DNA of 64,000 bases, taken from the IMG/VR virus record IMGVR_UViG_3300028198_000256, positions 1 through 64,000 of that record. The stretch is one strand, 5' to 3'. The translations under genes and the position numbers were made by a program. This document shows, one piece after another, positions 20,004 to 28,044 of the stretch. Position 1 is the stretch's first letter. Every line of letters begins with the position of its first letter. Source of the stretch: a virus. The notes beneath the pieces were generated by a model. That model had not been told where the DNA came from and made no database searches. It saw only the letters and a list, made by a program, of their open reading frames with translations.

Positions 20004-20861
20004 ATGATTGAACTATATTCACTGTTGTTGATTATATCAATGATTATGAATGGCGGGGAGGCGGGTGATTTTAAAAAAAATTATTTAGAGGGGGAAGAAA
20101 TAAAGTCACTATCAACATTAGTGACGGGACAAACCGTAATTTCTGTACACGGTATTTCCGAACATTCTTCAACTTTCTCCAACCTACATTCATTCCTATC
20201 TAATAATAATGTAGATCTATTATCGTATGACATTAATGGATTCGGGGAAAATGTAGAAAAAAATGTCGGTGTAGATGCATGGAATAAACAACTACTCAAT
20301 AAAATCGATTATGTAATTCAATCTTACCCAAACACACACATAACTCTTATAGGTAATTCTATGGGGGCTGCGATTATACTTAATAATTATGTGAAATTAA
20401 AAAAATATATACATAATAAAACTGGTAGAAATCCTACTGTAATTCTTATTTCTCCAGGTATCATAAAACACCACTATGTATATTCACCGTTCAAATATAT
20501 TCTCAAGACATTTAATTTTAATATATACTATGACTTATTACCACAATTTAAAGTATCTAATTCCACCAAACAAACTGAAATAAGATACAATGATAAACTT
20601 ATTAGACATTATATTAATTCTAATACTCTATATCACTCTATTAATGTTATGGAATCAGGGTTCAATAACATTATGAAGTTGGGTGGGGACGACAATATAC
20701 ATATTCTATATCCTGACAACGACCTCCCAATACTTAATGATTGGGAAACGTCGCTACCATATACTCATACTATAAAATATTATAATTCATATCACCTTCT
20801 CCTTAATTCGAATGAATCAATTATGAAGGATATTCTCAAAATTATTACCGCACAGGAATAA
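20004..20861 (+). CDS. Alpha/beta hydrolase (monoacylglycerol lipase/lysophospholipase type)
   Basis: A 285-residue serine hydrolase of the Hydrolase_4 type. It has the oxyanion-loop VHGISEHS (residues 48-55), the nucleophile elbow GNSMG with Ser119, a likely acid at Asp238 or Asp240 (YPDNDLP) and His264 (SYHLLL). The N-terminal 18 residues are hydrophobic and could be a membrane anchor or signal. It ends the plus-strand late region. Attack on host membrane lipids during lysis or lipid scavenging are both plausible; neither is proven. Confidence 0.82.
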   Translation: MIELYSLLLIISMIMNGGEAGDFKKNYLEGEEIKSLSTLVTGQTVISVHGISEHSSTFSNLHSFLSNNNVDLLSYDINGFGENVEKNVGVDAWNKQLLNKIDYVIQSYPNTHITLIGNSMGAAIILNNYVKLKKYIHNKTGRNPTVILISPGIIKHHYVYSPFKYILKTFNFNIYYDLLPQFKVSNSTKQTEIRYNDKLIRHYINSNTLYHSINVMESGFNNIMKLGGDDNIHILYPDNDLPILNDWETSLPYTHTIKYYNSYHLLLNSNESIMKDILKIITAQE

Positions 20862-20899
20862 TTCACTAATATATTAAGATATTTCCAATATTATTCCTG
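20853..20899. terminator. Inverted repeat between convergent genes (likely bidirectional terminator)
   Basis: A perfect 10-base inverted repeat (CAGGAATAAT at 20853-20862, ATTATTCCTG at 20890-20899) flanks the gap between the convergent ends at 20861 and 20891. The right arm is also part of a palindrome, ATTCCTGATCAGGAAT. There is no long T run, so it may work with other factors. Confidence 0.5.
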
Positions 20900-21559
20900 A
20901 TCAGGAATATCCTCAACTTCCTTTTCAGTACCGACAACTCCCTGTAATGCATTTAATAACTCAATACATTCTTCTACTATCTCATTCCTCTCAGATGGTG
21001 TCAACTGAGTGACAAAGATTGTATTTCGTATACCTAATATACTATCTAAATGGTCATCCGTTATCTGCGGATTTACTTCCTTGTATAGTGCCGAGGAATA
21101 TATTCGGAGGTCATCTGCAACTGAATGGATCTTTACTTCCTTTCCAGATTTCTTGTCCTTTATTGTCTCATATACTGACCATGTATTACGAATAGCTGAG
21201 GAACACGTCATTAATTGCTCTGCCGTTTCATAGATAGATTGCTTTATGTTTTCTTTCGGAGATGATACTTTTTTTGCCATTGCCCTATCTTCTGATATCC
21301 TCTCACGTTCTCTATCTTCTTCCTCATAATACGCTTTAATTCTTATCTTTTCACGTGCCTCCCATTCAACTTGATCCGGTGGGGTTATGCAAGAATATAA
21401 ACAGTCCGAATTGTCAAACGACGAACCCGCCTGAGCATTTGCAACAAAACCCAGAACATATAATATACTCAAAACCCAGAATATACCTACCAATATTATT
21501 ACAAACCGCACTATTAAATCCATACTGAACTTCTTTATTAAATTTAGTATATCTCTCAT
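20891..21559 (-). CDS. Membrane-anchored coiled-coil protein, unknown
   Basis: A 222-residue protein with an N-terminal transmembrane segment (about residues 14-40, VIILVGIFWVLSILYVLGF) ending in ANAQA, which could also be a signal cleavage site, then a highly charged helix (EEEDRERERISEDRAMAKK) and an acidic C-terminus. The start is taken as the ATG at 21559, which has AGGTGA 5 bases upstream, rather than the GTG at 21568. It follows the cyclophilin gene closely. I do not recognise a family. Confidence 0.75.
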   Translation of the reverse strand: MRDILNLIKKFSMDLIVRFVIILVGIFWVLSILYVLGFVANAQAGSSFDNSDCLYSCITPPDQVEWEAREKIRIKAYYEEEDRERERISEDRAMAKKVSSPKENIKQSIYETAEQLMTCSSAIRNTWSVYETIKDKKSGKEVKIHSVADDLRIYSSALYKEVNPQITDDHLDSILGIRNTIFVTQLTPSERNEIVEECIELLNALQGVVGTEKEVEDIPDQE

Positions 21560-21568
21560 CTCTCTCAC

Positions 21569-22081
21569 CTATAATATAATTTCGGTACTCTCTATAATGA
21601 TATCATTCACTGGAACATTCTCATGCTGACGTACCGTGATTTTCTCTACTGATGATAGAGAATCTAATACATCCATCCCCTCTATAACTTTTCCAAATAC
21701 AGCATATCCCCAACCCTGTTGCGTCTTACCTGTATGATTTAGAAAACTATTATCTGCATAATTTATGAAAAACTGTGCAGTTGCTGAGTGCGGAACTCCT
21801 GTCCTTGCCATGGATATAGTTCCTCTCTTATTAGACACACCATTGTCTGCCTCATTCAGTATCGGTCCCTTAACAGTTTTTTGTGTCATTTCGTCGTTTA
21901 TCATCGGCTCAAATCCACCACCCTGTATCATGAATCCTGGTATCACTCTATGGAATATTGTACCATCATAAAAATTTTCATTACAATAACTTAAAAAATT
22001 CTCACACGTTACTGGGGAATTCTCTTCATCCAATTCTATTACTACTTCTCCATAATTCGTTATCATTTTTACTTTTTTCAT
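21569..22081 (-). CDS. ppiB: Cyclophilin-type peptidyl-prolyl isomerase
   Basis: A 170-residue single-domain cyclophilin, the size of bacterial PpiB. It shows FHRVIPGFMIQGGGF with the catalytic Arg, the SMARTGVPHSATAQFFIN loop and the final WGYAVFGKVIEGMDVLD. There is no signal peptide, so it should act in the cytoplasm, speeding proline isomerisation during folding of phage or host proteins. The ATG at 22081 is preceded by AAAGGTG; the longer TTG start would include that ribosome site, so it is rejected. Phage-encoded cyclophilins are uncommon. Confidence 0.93.
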   Translation of the reverse strand: MKKVKMITNYGEVVIELDEENSPVTCENFLSYCNENFYDGTIFHRVIPGFMIQGGGFEPMINDEMTQKTVKGPILNEADNGVSNKRGTISMARTGVPHSATAQFFINYADNSFLNHTGKTQQGWGYAVFGKVIEGMDVLDSLSSVEKITVRQHENVPVNDIIIESTEIIL

Positions 22082-22208
22082 TTTTTCACCTTTCAAATAT
22101 TTTTTTCAAATAAAATTTTTCAAATAAACACTTTTTCACAGAGTGAGCCTTTACCCCTTTCTCGGCAACCTACCCCACTTCCTAATATAAAGTGTCAAGC
22201 GTTGATTG

Positions 22209-22541
22209 CTATCTCCAATCAGTTATTATATAATATACTAATAATATACATGATATACCAATTAATATAGGTAATAATAATATAGCTATAATATAGTTGA
22301 ATATGTTAATATTATCTGTTCTCATAGACTCCCACCTCATATTATTACTTTTAGCCCCGTCGTCTGAACGTTTCCATCGTTTCACTTTCTGTATATATTC
22401 ATCTATATTATATAATGGTTTAGTATATGATTTACCATTAGAATACATGTATATATTATACCCAAAGAGTAGACATACTAATATGGCTACTCCAAAGGTA
22501 CCGGTACATATTATTAATACTGTTGAATATACCGTTAACAT
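22209..22541 (-). CDS. Two-span membrane protein, unknown
   Basis: A 110-residue protein with transmembrane segments at about 8-32 and 79-106 and a charged loop between them (VKRWKRSDDGAKSN). It begins 4 bases after the gp32 stop and is probably co-transcribed with it. No family recognised. Confidence 0.65.
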   Translation of the reverse strand: MLTVYSTVLIICTGTFGVAILVCLLFGYNIYMYSNGKSYTKPLYNIDEYIQKVKRWKRSDDGAKSNNMRWESMRTDNINIFNYIIAILLLPILIGISCILLVYYIITDWR

Positions 22542-22545
22542 AATA

Positions 22546-23496
22546 TTACCAATCAGTATTGGCTAATTTATTGAAATAGCTAATATCCTCATCATCCTCA
22601 TCAGTTTCCGTTAAAACCTCTCTATCGTCCTTAGAATCCCTTACAACACCCTTTTCAGTAGTAGCATGAACTTCCCCTGATATTGGCATTGATGGTGCTG
22701 GTTCAGTAATTAATACCGGTTCATCTACTTTCTTAAATTCCGTTTCCATTGATTGGTCCTCAAATCCTAATACTTTATATAATCTGGCAGCCAAATCATC
22801 ATAAGATTTAAATGCAGTATCTGGGTCAGTAAACTCATCTAAAAACTTAATCTGTTCTGCTACCGTTAACGTGAAATCATCATCATCTGAAAATGATGTA
22901 GCACTACCAAATTCTGATTTATCATAATTAATATACCCATCTACCTTACGGATCTTTAATTTAAAGTTGCAACCCTCATCAAAATCGAATGGGTTACGTG
23001 GTACCTCATCAGGAAATTCAGGTATCATTAAATTATGTATCTTCTCATATATCTTTTTACCATACTTATATAAGAATACCTTTCCATCATTATCAGGATT
23101 ACTTGGGTCATCCACCACATATATATAACTTATATAATGTAATCTTCTCTTACGATCCCTCGCAATATTACGCGAAGCCGTATCCCCTGTATCCCATAAC
23201 TTTGTGTTCTCTTTACATAATGGGCATTTACCATTAATCGTTGTTGGGCAATTCTCTAAATACCATCCACCTGGACCTTGGAATCCATGAGAAAATACCT
23301 GTCTCCATGGTATATCGCCTTCTCTTTCTACTGGTAAAAATCGTATTGTTGCGAATCCATTACCACTTTTATCAGTAGTTGGCTTCCAAAATCTCTCATC
23401 TATATAACTTTTCTTTGTGCCTGATGACTTAGCTAATTCATTTGTCAACTTATCTATAGACATCTTATTCTTTCTAAACTTATTTAATGCACTCAT
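22546..23496 (-). CDS. gp32: Single-stranded DNA-binding protein gp32
   Basis: A 316-residue protein (T4 gp32 is 301) with all three gp32 parts. The basic N-terminal domain for cooperativity starts SALNKFRKNKMSIDKL. The core has the zinc site His70-Cys83-Cys91-Cys94 (CPLCKEN) and aromatic residues for DNA. The C-terminus is acidic (ETDEDDEDISYF) and in T4 recruits gp59, gp43 and others; a gp59 homologue lies nearby. A sigma70-type promoter lies 44-72 bases upstream. Confidence 0.96.
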   Translation of the reverse strand: MSALNKFRKNKMSIDKLTNELAKSSGTKKSYIDERFWKPTTDKSGNGFATIRFLPVEREGDIPWRQVFSHGFQGPGGWYLENCPTTINGKCPLCKENTKLWDTGDTASRNIARDRKRRLHYISYIYVVDDPSNPDNDGKVFLYKYGKKIYEKIHNLMIPEFPDEVPRNPFDFDEGCNFKLKIRKVDGYINYDKSEFGSATSFSDDDDFTLTVAEQIKFLDEFTDPDTAFKSYDDLAARLYKVLGFEDQSMETEFKKVDEPVLITEPAPSMPISGEVHATTEKGVVRDSKDDREVLTETDEDDEDISYFNKLANTDW

Positions 23497-23539
23497 TGCT
23501 TATATCCTCTTATCGTTGTATATTAATATCGTTATATCT

Positions 23540-23568
23540 ACTATCATTATATAATATTATAGTGTCAA
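23540..23568 (-). promoter_or_regulatory. Sigma70-type promoter for gp32
   Basis: On the minus strand TTGACA (23563-23568) is followed after 17 bases by GATAGT (23540-23545). Transcription would enter gp32, whose start is at 23496. Confidence 0.7.
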
Positions 23569-23595
23569 TATACTGACACTATATCCAGAGTTAAC

Positions 23596-23829
23596 TCAAA
23601 ATATTATCTCTGGTACTGCCTCTATCTTAAGTAATTTCAATTTACTCGATTCATACTTTATCTTATCTATTATTAATGGACTTAATAATGACATTATATC
23701 TTCTATCTCTATATTATTATCCTCTGCATATTCTGATATTATCTCTATATATGTACAACTATCTGTAATAGATTTAATATCCTCTATATCAGAACATACT
23801 GAAGCACTAGTAATTATATTTAATGGCAT
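23596..23829 (-). CDS. gp33: Late transcription coactivator gp33-like
   Basis: A 77-residue protein whose centre (TYIEIISEYAEDNNIEIED, then SLLSPLIIDKIKYESSKLK) matches the helical core of the short gp33 proteins of T4-like marine phages. In T4, gp33 bridges RNA polymerase beta flap to the gp45 clamp on late promoters. Its place right beside gp32 matches other T4-like genomes. It is shorter than T4 gp33 (112). The ATG has a GGGGAG site. Confidence 0.8.
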   Translation of the reverse strand: MPLNIITSASVCSDIEDIKSITDSCTYIEIISEYAEDNNIEIEDIMSLLSPLIIDKIKYESSKLKLLKIEAVPEIIF

Positions 23830-23870
23830 TAATTCTCCCCTTAATTTAATATATTAACCTCTACACAGAT

Positions 23871-23899
23871 AGTATAACACAATATAGTGCCTTTGTCAA
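23871..23899 (-). promoter_or_regulatory. Sigma70-type promoter for gp33
   Basis: Minus strand: TTGACA (23894-23899), 17-base spacer, TATACT (23871-23876), 42 bases before the gp33 start. Confidence 0.75.
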
Positions 23900-24039
23900 G
23901 TCGATTGAGATTTCCTGACTACTTATACATAATTTGTATGAAAATATACTCGGAACATCTCCAAATGATAATGATTCTCAGTTAGATTTAATCATTTTAT
24001 ATAATATATTTACTATAATAATTGATTATAGCAAACCCC

Positions 24040-24057
24040 ATGTCAAAAAATTGACAT
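24040..24057. repeat. Short inverted repeat ATGTCAA-AAAA-TTGACAT
   Basis: A perfect 7-base stem with 4-base loop, 20 bases past the end of the minus-strand membrane protein gene. It contains TTGACA on both strands and could be a weak terminator hairpin or an operator. The rest of 23900-24076 is AT-rich with no gene that I can support. Confidence 0.4.
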
Positions 24058-24076
24058 ACGTGTGTGCCGTATACAC

Positions 24077-25075
24077 TCAAATATCATGTTTTTTAGTTAG
24101 GTCGTTGACTCTTTCTTTTTTAATTCTAGATAGCGTATTCCCTATTGCAATGTTATTAGTATCATTGGAATATTCCCCACCGCCTAAACCTATTTTATCT
24201 ATATTATTATCTATATTATTATCTATACTATTATCTATACTATTATCTATATTATTATCTTCTATCTCTATAATATTATGTATTATATTATCTCTCGTTG
24301 CTCCTATTATATCATCATTATTTCTATTATCATATTCTTTTTTCAATATAATAGTTCCCGATAGAGTAAGTAATAGAGCAAGAGGATCGAATACGAAAAT
24401 AATAAGAATGATCAATATATTAAGAGAATTATTATAATCATTAATATTAAATAGTTTAGCAATAGAAATGATAGGACCGACTTCATTTAAATTATCTTGA
24501 TTTTTTGACTGTTCGTTATGTATTATATTATTAATAGTATGTATATCATTATTAGACTGATTGATAACATTATTTAGATTATCTCTTTCTACTTTTTGAT
24601 TATTTCTAGTATTAATTGCGCCCTGTGGTCCTCTAATTCTATCATATTTAATAAGAGTATCGATAGTATCATCTAATTGATTTCTTTGTTTTATAGCGGA
24701 GTTGATAATTGATTGATAATATAGAATTTGTTTATTATTATATTCTTGATTAATATTAGATTGTTGAATATCATTATTAATATTGGCGGATGAATTAGAT
24801 AAGAACCCGTATACACCTAAAGAAGTAATCATCATAATACCAGTAATAGCGATTAAGAAATATGATTTCATAATTACTTTATAGTTATTCCATTGCAGAT
24901 ATAGCCAATTAATAGAAATGAGTTTAGCGATTTCTAGGCATACTCCCATAATAATAATAGGTATGACATTATTAATAAAGATTTGTACTAGTCCTGAAAT
25001 AGAGAAATAAGCTGCGGTTGCAGACATAATAACACCGAGTGTAATAACTAGTTTAGATTTTGTTATGTTTTCCAT
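24077..25075 (-). CDS. Multi-span membrane protein with coiled coil, T4-like marine phage type
   Basis: A 332-residue protein with transmembrane segments at about 8-32, 35-55 and 70-92 (ITGIMMITSLGVYGFL), a long Asn/Gln-rich coiled coil (95-200) and one more span near 220-243 containing VFDPLALLLTLSG. The opening pattern (SATAAYFSISGL, then GVCLEIAKLISINWLY) recurs in T4-like marine phages without a known role. The tail carries an ID-NNIDN repeat encoded by a 12-base tandem repeat. It overlaps the gp59 gene by 23 bases. Confidence 0.75.
   Translation of the reverse strand: MENITKSKLVITLGVIMSATAAYFSISGLVQIFINNVIPIIIMGVCLEIAKLISINWLYLQWNNYKVIMKSYFLIAITGIMMITSLGVYGFLSNSSANINNDIQQSNINQEYNNKQILYYQSIINSAIKQRNQLDDTIDTLIKYDRIRGPQGAINTRNNQKVERDNLNNVINQSNNDIHTINNIIHNEQSKNQDNLNEVGPIISIAKLFNINDYNNSLNILIILIIFVFDPLALLLTLSGTIILKKEYDNRNNDDIIGATRDNIIHNIIEIEDNNIDNSIDNSIDNNIDNNIDKIGLGGGEYSNDTNNIAIGNTLSRIKKERVNDLTKKHDI
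24195..24260. repeat. 12-base tandem repeat inside the membrane protein gene
   Basis: Five and a half copies of TTATCTATATTA (two with a C for T) run without a break and encode the repeated NIDN/SIDN units. The length is a multiple of 3, so copy-number change keeps the frame. Confidence 0.85.
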
Positions 25076-25685
25076 TTAGTATATTATAAGTTAAGTTAGC
25101 ATAGTATTTATTATCTAATTGAATAAACTGTTGGTATTTAGTAGCATTAGATATAAATTGATTAAAATATATATCCTTATGTAATATTTTATTAAAGAAG
25201 TTCAGTAGTATATTAAGTATAATAACTGATTCTATATTGATTTTATTATCTATTACAAGGTTATGCCAAATTGGATATTGATTATCTCCTTCGAGTATTA
25301 TATTTAGTTTAATATTATTATCTCTCATAATATAATGTAATATATTAATATCATTAATATAGTTATACTTCATAGATTGAATTTTTTTATTGTATGTATT
25401 ATAGTTTTTAATTGATTGTTGATTAATCAGGTCATTAATATACGGAATATTATTATGAATTTTAACGCCATTGCCTACTATTTGTGCAAGTATAAAGAGT
25501 TTAGCGTGTTGAGTATCTTTAAAATATTTGGCGTTGTATGCATACGCATATTTGTCTTTTCTTTGATTGAATTGATTATGATTAGTGAGTGATTTTCCTT
25601 GATATTTAATATAGTCATAAGATTGATTAAAATGTAGTTTGATTCCATTATATATTTGATATAGTTCAATAGGTTCAATTGTCAT
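25053..25685 (-). CDS. gp59: Replicative helicase loader gp59
   Basis: A 210-residue protein (T4 gp59 is 217). The N-terminus follows T4 gp59 closely in pattern: Y-IYNGIKLHFNQSYDYIKY, then NQRKDKYAYAYNAKYF, in T4 a KLYLMIKQHMNGKYDVIKY and RRDKYFFQKLSEKY arrangement. gp59 loads the gp41 helicase onto gp32-coated forks. The protein is very rich in Asn, Ile, Lys and Tyr. Its ATG overlaps the thioesterase gene by 11 bases. Confidence 0.85.
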   Translation of the reverse strand: MTIEPIELYQIYNGIKLHFNQSYDYIKYQGKSLTNHNQFNQRKDKYAYAYNAKYFKDTQHAKLFILAQIVGNGVKIHNNIPYINDLINQQSIKNYNTYNKKIQSMKYNYINDINILHYIMRDNNIKLNIILEGDNQYPIWHNLVIDNKINIESVIILNILLNFFNKILHKDIYFNQFISNATKYQQFIQLDNKYYANLTYNILNGKHNKI

Positions 25686-26208
25686 TATTACTTGATTTTA
25701 GTGTTCCGCAGTCTCTGTCTTCAGTTTCTTCAAAATATTGTGAGTAATGGTTATTCATTTTAGGATTAAACCAGTTATCATTAACATTATGTTTCACGTG
25801 CCCGCATGATTTACATTTATCTTTATGGTGTTCGGGTATTCTAGGAACGGGTGTAGGTACTTTATTAGCGTCTACCCCCACCATAAGGAATTGAGCAGTA
25901 ATACATTTAACTTGGTTCGAAGTTTCAATATTTTCAGTTACTGCTACAATATCTATAGTCATAGAAGTTCTACCTACTTTGATGACTTCGCCTCTAATAG
26001 ATAGAAGGCAACCAATATCTATAGGTTCAAGGTATTGCACTTCAATAACTTTAGCGGTAATACAGTATAGTCTAGAAAATCTTCTAGACGTAGCGGAAGC
26101 GACTTGATCTAATAATTTAAGTAATTCTCCCCCATGCAGTTTATTATTAAAATTTGCCTGTTGTGGTGAAGGTGAAACAACAATAGTAGTTGATATTGGG
26201 TTATCCAT
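25675..26208 (-). CDS. Acyl-CoA thioesterase (hot-dog fold) with C-terminal Cys/His tail
   Basis: Residues 10-115 form one hot-dog domain of the acyl-CoA thioester hydrolase type: ANFNNKLHGGELLKLLDQ with the N...HGG motif and a conserved Asp, then ITAKVIEVQYLEPIDIG and a strand ending TAQFLMVGVD. The expected reaction is acyl-CoA to free acid and CoA. The C-terminal 60 residues are unusual, with CKSCGH and further His and Cys that may bind metal. The ATG has AAGGAG. Together with FadE and PanD it points to acyl-CoA and CoA as a theme. Confidence 0.85.
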   Translation of the reverse strand: MDNPISTTIVVSPSPQQANFNNKLHGGELLKLLDQVASATSRRFSRLYCITAKVIEVQYLEPIDIGCLLSIRGEVIKVGRTSMTIDIVAVTENIETSNQVKCITAQFLMVGVDANKVPTPVPRIPEHHKDKCKSCGHVKHNVNDNWFNPKMNNHYSQYFEETEDRDCGTLKSSNNDN

Positions 26209-26223
26209 TTTGATTCTCCTTTA

Positions 26224-28035
26224 TTAGTCATACCCCATTGGTTCTCTAATAGTATCTTTTCTTTCTAATAAATCGTCAAGTTGATATTTATCAATAGTTT
26301 CATATTCCATTAAGCATTCAGTCATAGAATGTAGAATATCCATATTATCCTCAAGTATTTTCTGAGCCTTATCATAATTTTTAGTAGTTAATTTAATAAC
26401 TTCCTCATCTAATAGTTTAGATATTTCGGGTGAAATGCTTTGAGCGGGTTGCCCCATTGATCTACCCATAAAGGGATCTCCCTGTTCATCTTCATAACAA
26501 AGTGGTCCTACTGCGTCACATAATCCCCATCGTTTGACCATATTTCTAGCAATAGAAGTAGCACGTTCAATATCATTAGATGCACCAGTAGTAACTTTAT
26601 CTTTACCGTATATTAATTCTTCTGCGATACGTCCACCATATAATGATTGTAGTTGAGATTCTAATTTTTCTTTAGATGCAGAATAAGCGTCTTTCTCTGG
26701 TAGGAACATAGTAACCCCAAGTGCTCTACCTCTAGGCATAATAGACACTTTATATACTGGGTCATGGGTTTCTGTTAATCTACCTACGATAGCGTGTCCT
26801 GCTTCATGATATGCAGTCATACGTTTTTCATCTTCCCCCATCACCATAGTTCTCTTTTCTACACCCATAATCAATTTATCTTTTGCCCTTTCTAAGTCTG
26901 CCATGCAGACATTTTGTTTATTCTCTTTTGCCGCAAAAAGAGCAGCCTCATTAATAAGATTTGCAAGTTCGGCACCACTGAATCCTGTAGTACCTTGAGC
27001 AATATATTTTAATTTAATATCATCGGAAGTTGGAACTTTTCTCATATGCACTTGAAGTATTTGACCACGACCCTTGACATCAGGGAGTCCAACATTAATT
27101 TCTCTATCGAATCTTCCAGGTCTTAATAAAGCTTTATCTAACACATCTGCTCTATTGGTTGCACCGAGTATAACGATTCCATCCGAATCATCAAACCCAT
27201 CCATTTCAACTAATAATTGGTTTAAGGTTTGTTCTCTCTCATCATTACCCCCACCATGACCCGCTCCACGCTGTCTTCCTACTGCATCAATTTCGTCTAT
27301 GAATATAATACAAGGTGATGATTTTCTTGCCTCAGTAAACATATCTCTAACTCTAGATGCACCGACACCAACAAACATTTCCACAAAATCGGATCCAGAT
27401 ATAGAAAAGAATGGAACATCTGCTTCACCAGCAATAGCACGAGCAAGTAAGGTTTTACCTGTGCCTGGTGGACCAACCATCAATGCACCCTTCGGTATTT
27501 TTGCACCGAGTCTTACATATTTCGGTGGGTTTCGAAGAAAGTCTACCATCTCAGAAACTTCATCAAGAGCTTCTTCTACCCCTGCAACATCGGCAAAGGT
27601 AACTTTCCCCTTTAACGGTTCAAGTTTTTTGGCTTTATTTCCGTTTCCGGTCATTCCCCCGATTCCACCTCTTTTTTTCATATACCATATCCATACCCCT
27701 ATCAATAATAATATAGGAAACCAAGAAATAAATATAGAACCCAAAAGTGATGTTTCTTCTGGTGGATTTGCAATAACATCTACACCGTTTTCCAATAGAT
27801 CATCTACCATGTGAGGGTCATTCGGAGCATATGTTACAAACTGTCCACCATCACGATATTCGCCAACAACAGTTCCTCTCTTATCTATTACAACTTTCAG
27901 TACTTGCCCATCATTCACTAAATCTATGAATTTAGCATATGACACCTCTTGACCCATTTGTCCTTTATTCATATTCCCTAAGAATGAAATAAAGAAAAAT
28001 CCAATAACGGTCCAAACTAATAGTTTTTTTATCAT
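26224..28035 (-). CDS. ftsH: ATP-dependent membrane zinc protease FtsH, full length
   Basis: A 603-residue protein with every FtsH part: transmembrane helix 1 (residues 4-21), a periplasmic domain of about 75 residues, helix 2 (99-118), Walker A GPPGTGKT (188-195), Walker B IIFIDEID (243-250), the pore loop MFVGVG, arginine fingers in [10 protein letters not shown] and the zinc site HEAGH (410-414) with a third-ligand Asp in SNDIERA. FtsH degrades membrane and regulatory proteins. It looks active. It lies 9 bases from PEP synthase, so the two are likely co-expressed. Confidence 0.96.
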   Translation of the reverse strand: MIKKLLVWTVIGFFFISFLGNMNKGQMGQEVSYAKFIDLVNDGQVLKVVIDKRGTVVGEYRDGGQFVTYAPNDPHMVDDLLENGVDVIANPPEETSLLGSIFISWFPILLLIGVWIWYMKKRGGIGGMTGNGNKAKKLEPLKGKVTFADVAGVEEALDEVSEMVDFLRNPPKYVRLGAKIPKGALMVGPPGTGKTLLARAIAGEADVPFFSISGSDFVEMFVGVGASRVRDMFTEARKSSPCIIFIDEIDAVGRQRGAGHGGGNDEREQTLNQLLVEMDGFDDSDGIVILGATNRADVLDKALLRPGRFDREINVGLPDVKGRGQILQVHMRKVPTSDDIKLKYIAQGTTGFSGAELANLINEAALFAAKENKQNVCMADLERAKDKLIMGVEKRTMVMGEDEKRMTAYHEAGHAIVGRLTETHDPVYKVSIMPRGRALGVTMFLPEKDAYSASKEKLESQLQSLYGGRIAEELIYGKDKVTTGASNDIERATSIARNMVKRWGLCDAVGPLCYEDEQGDPFMGRSMGQPAQSISPEISKLLDEEVIKLTTKNYDKAQKILEDNMDILHSMTECLMEYETIDKYQLDDLLERKDTIREPMGYD

Positions 28036-28044
28036 AATCTTATC

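Noticed and set aside
22170-22198. TTGACA on the minus strand upstream of the cyclophilin-membrane gene region
   Set aside because: No acceptable -10 at 16-18 bases; TATATT lies only a few bases away, so I do not call a promoter.
24018-24046. Possible promoter for the minus strand using the hairpin TTGACA
   Set aside because: The -10 at 17 bases is only AATTAT and no minus-strand gene starts downstream within a useful distance.
24195-24260. CRISPR-like array
   Set aside because: The repeats are directly adjacent with no spacers and are in frame within a coding gene.
23934-24437. Plus-strand frame of 167 codons with Leu/Ser repeats
   Set aside because: It is the mirror of the 12-base repeat in the minus-strand membrane protein gene; no ribosome site and low-complexity product.
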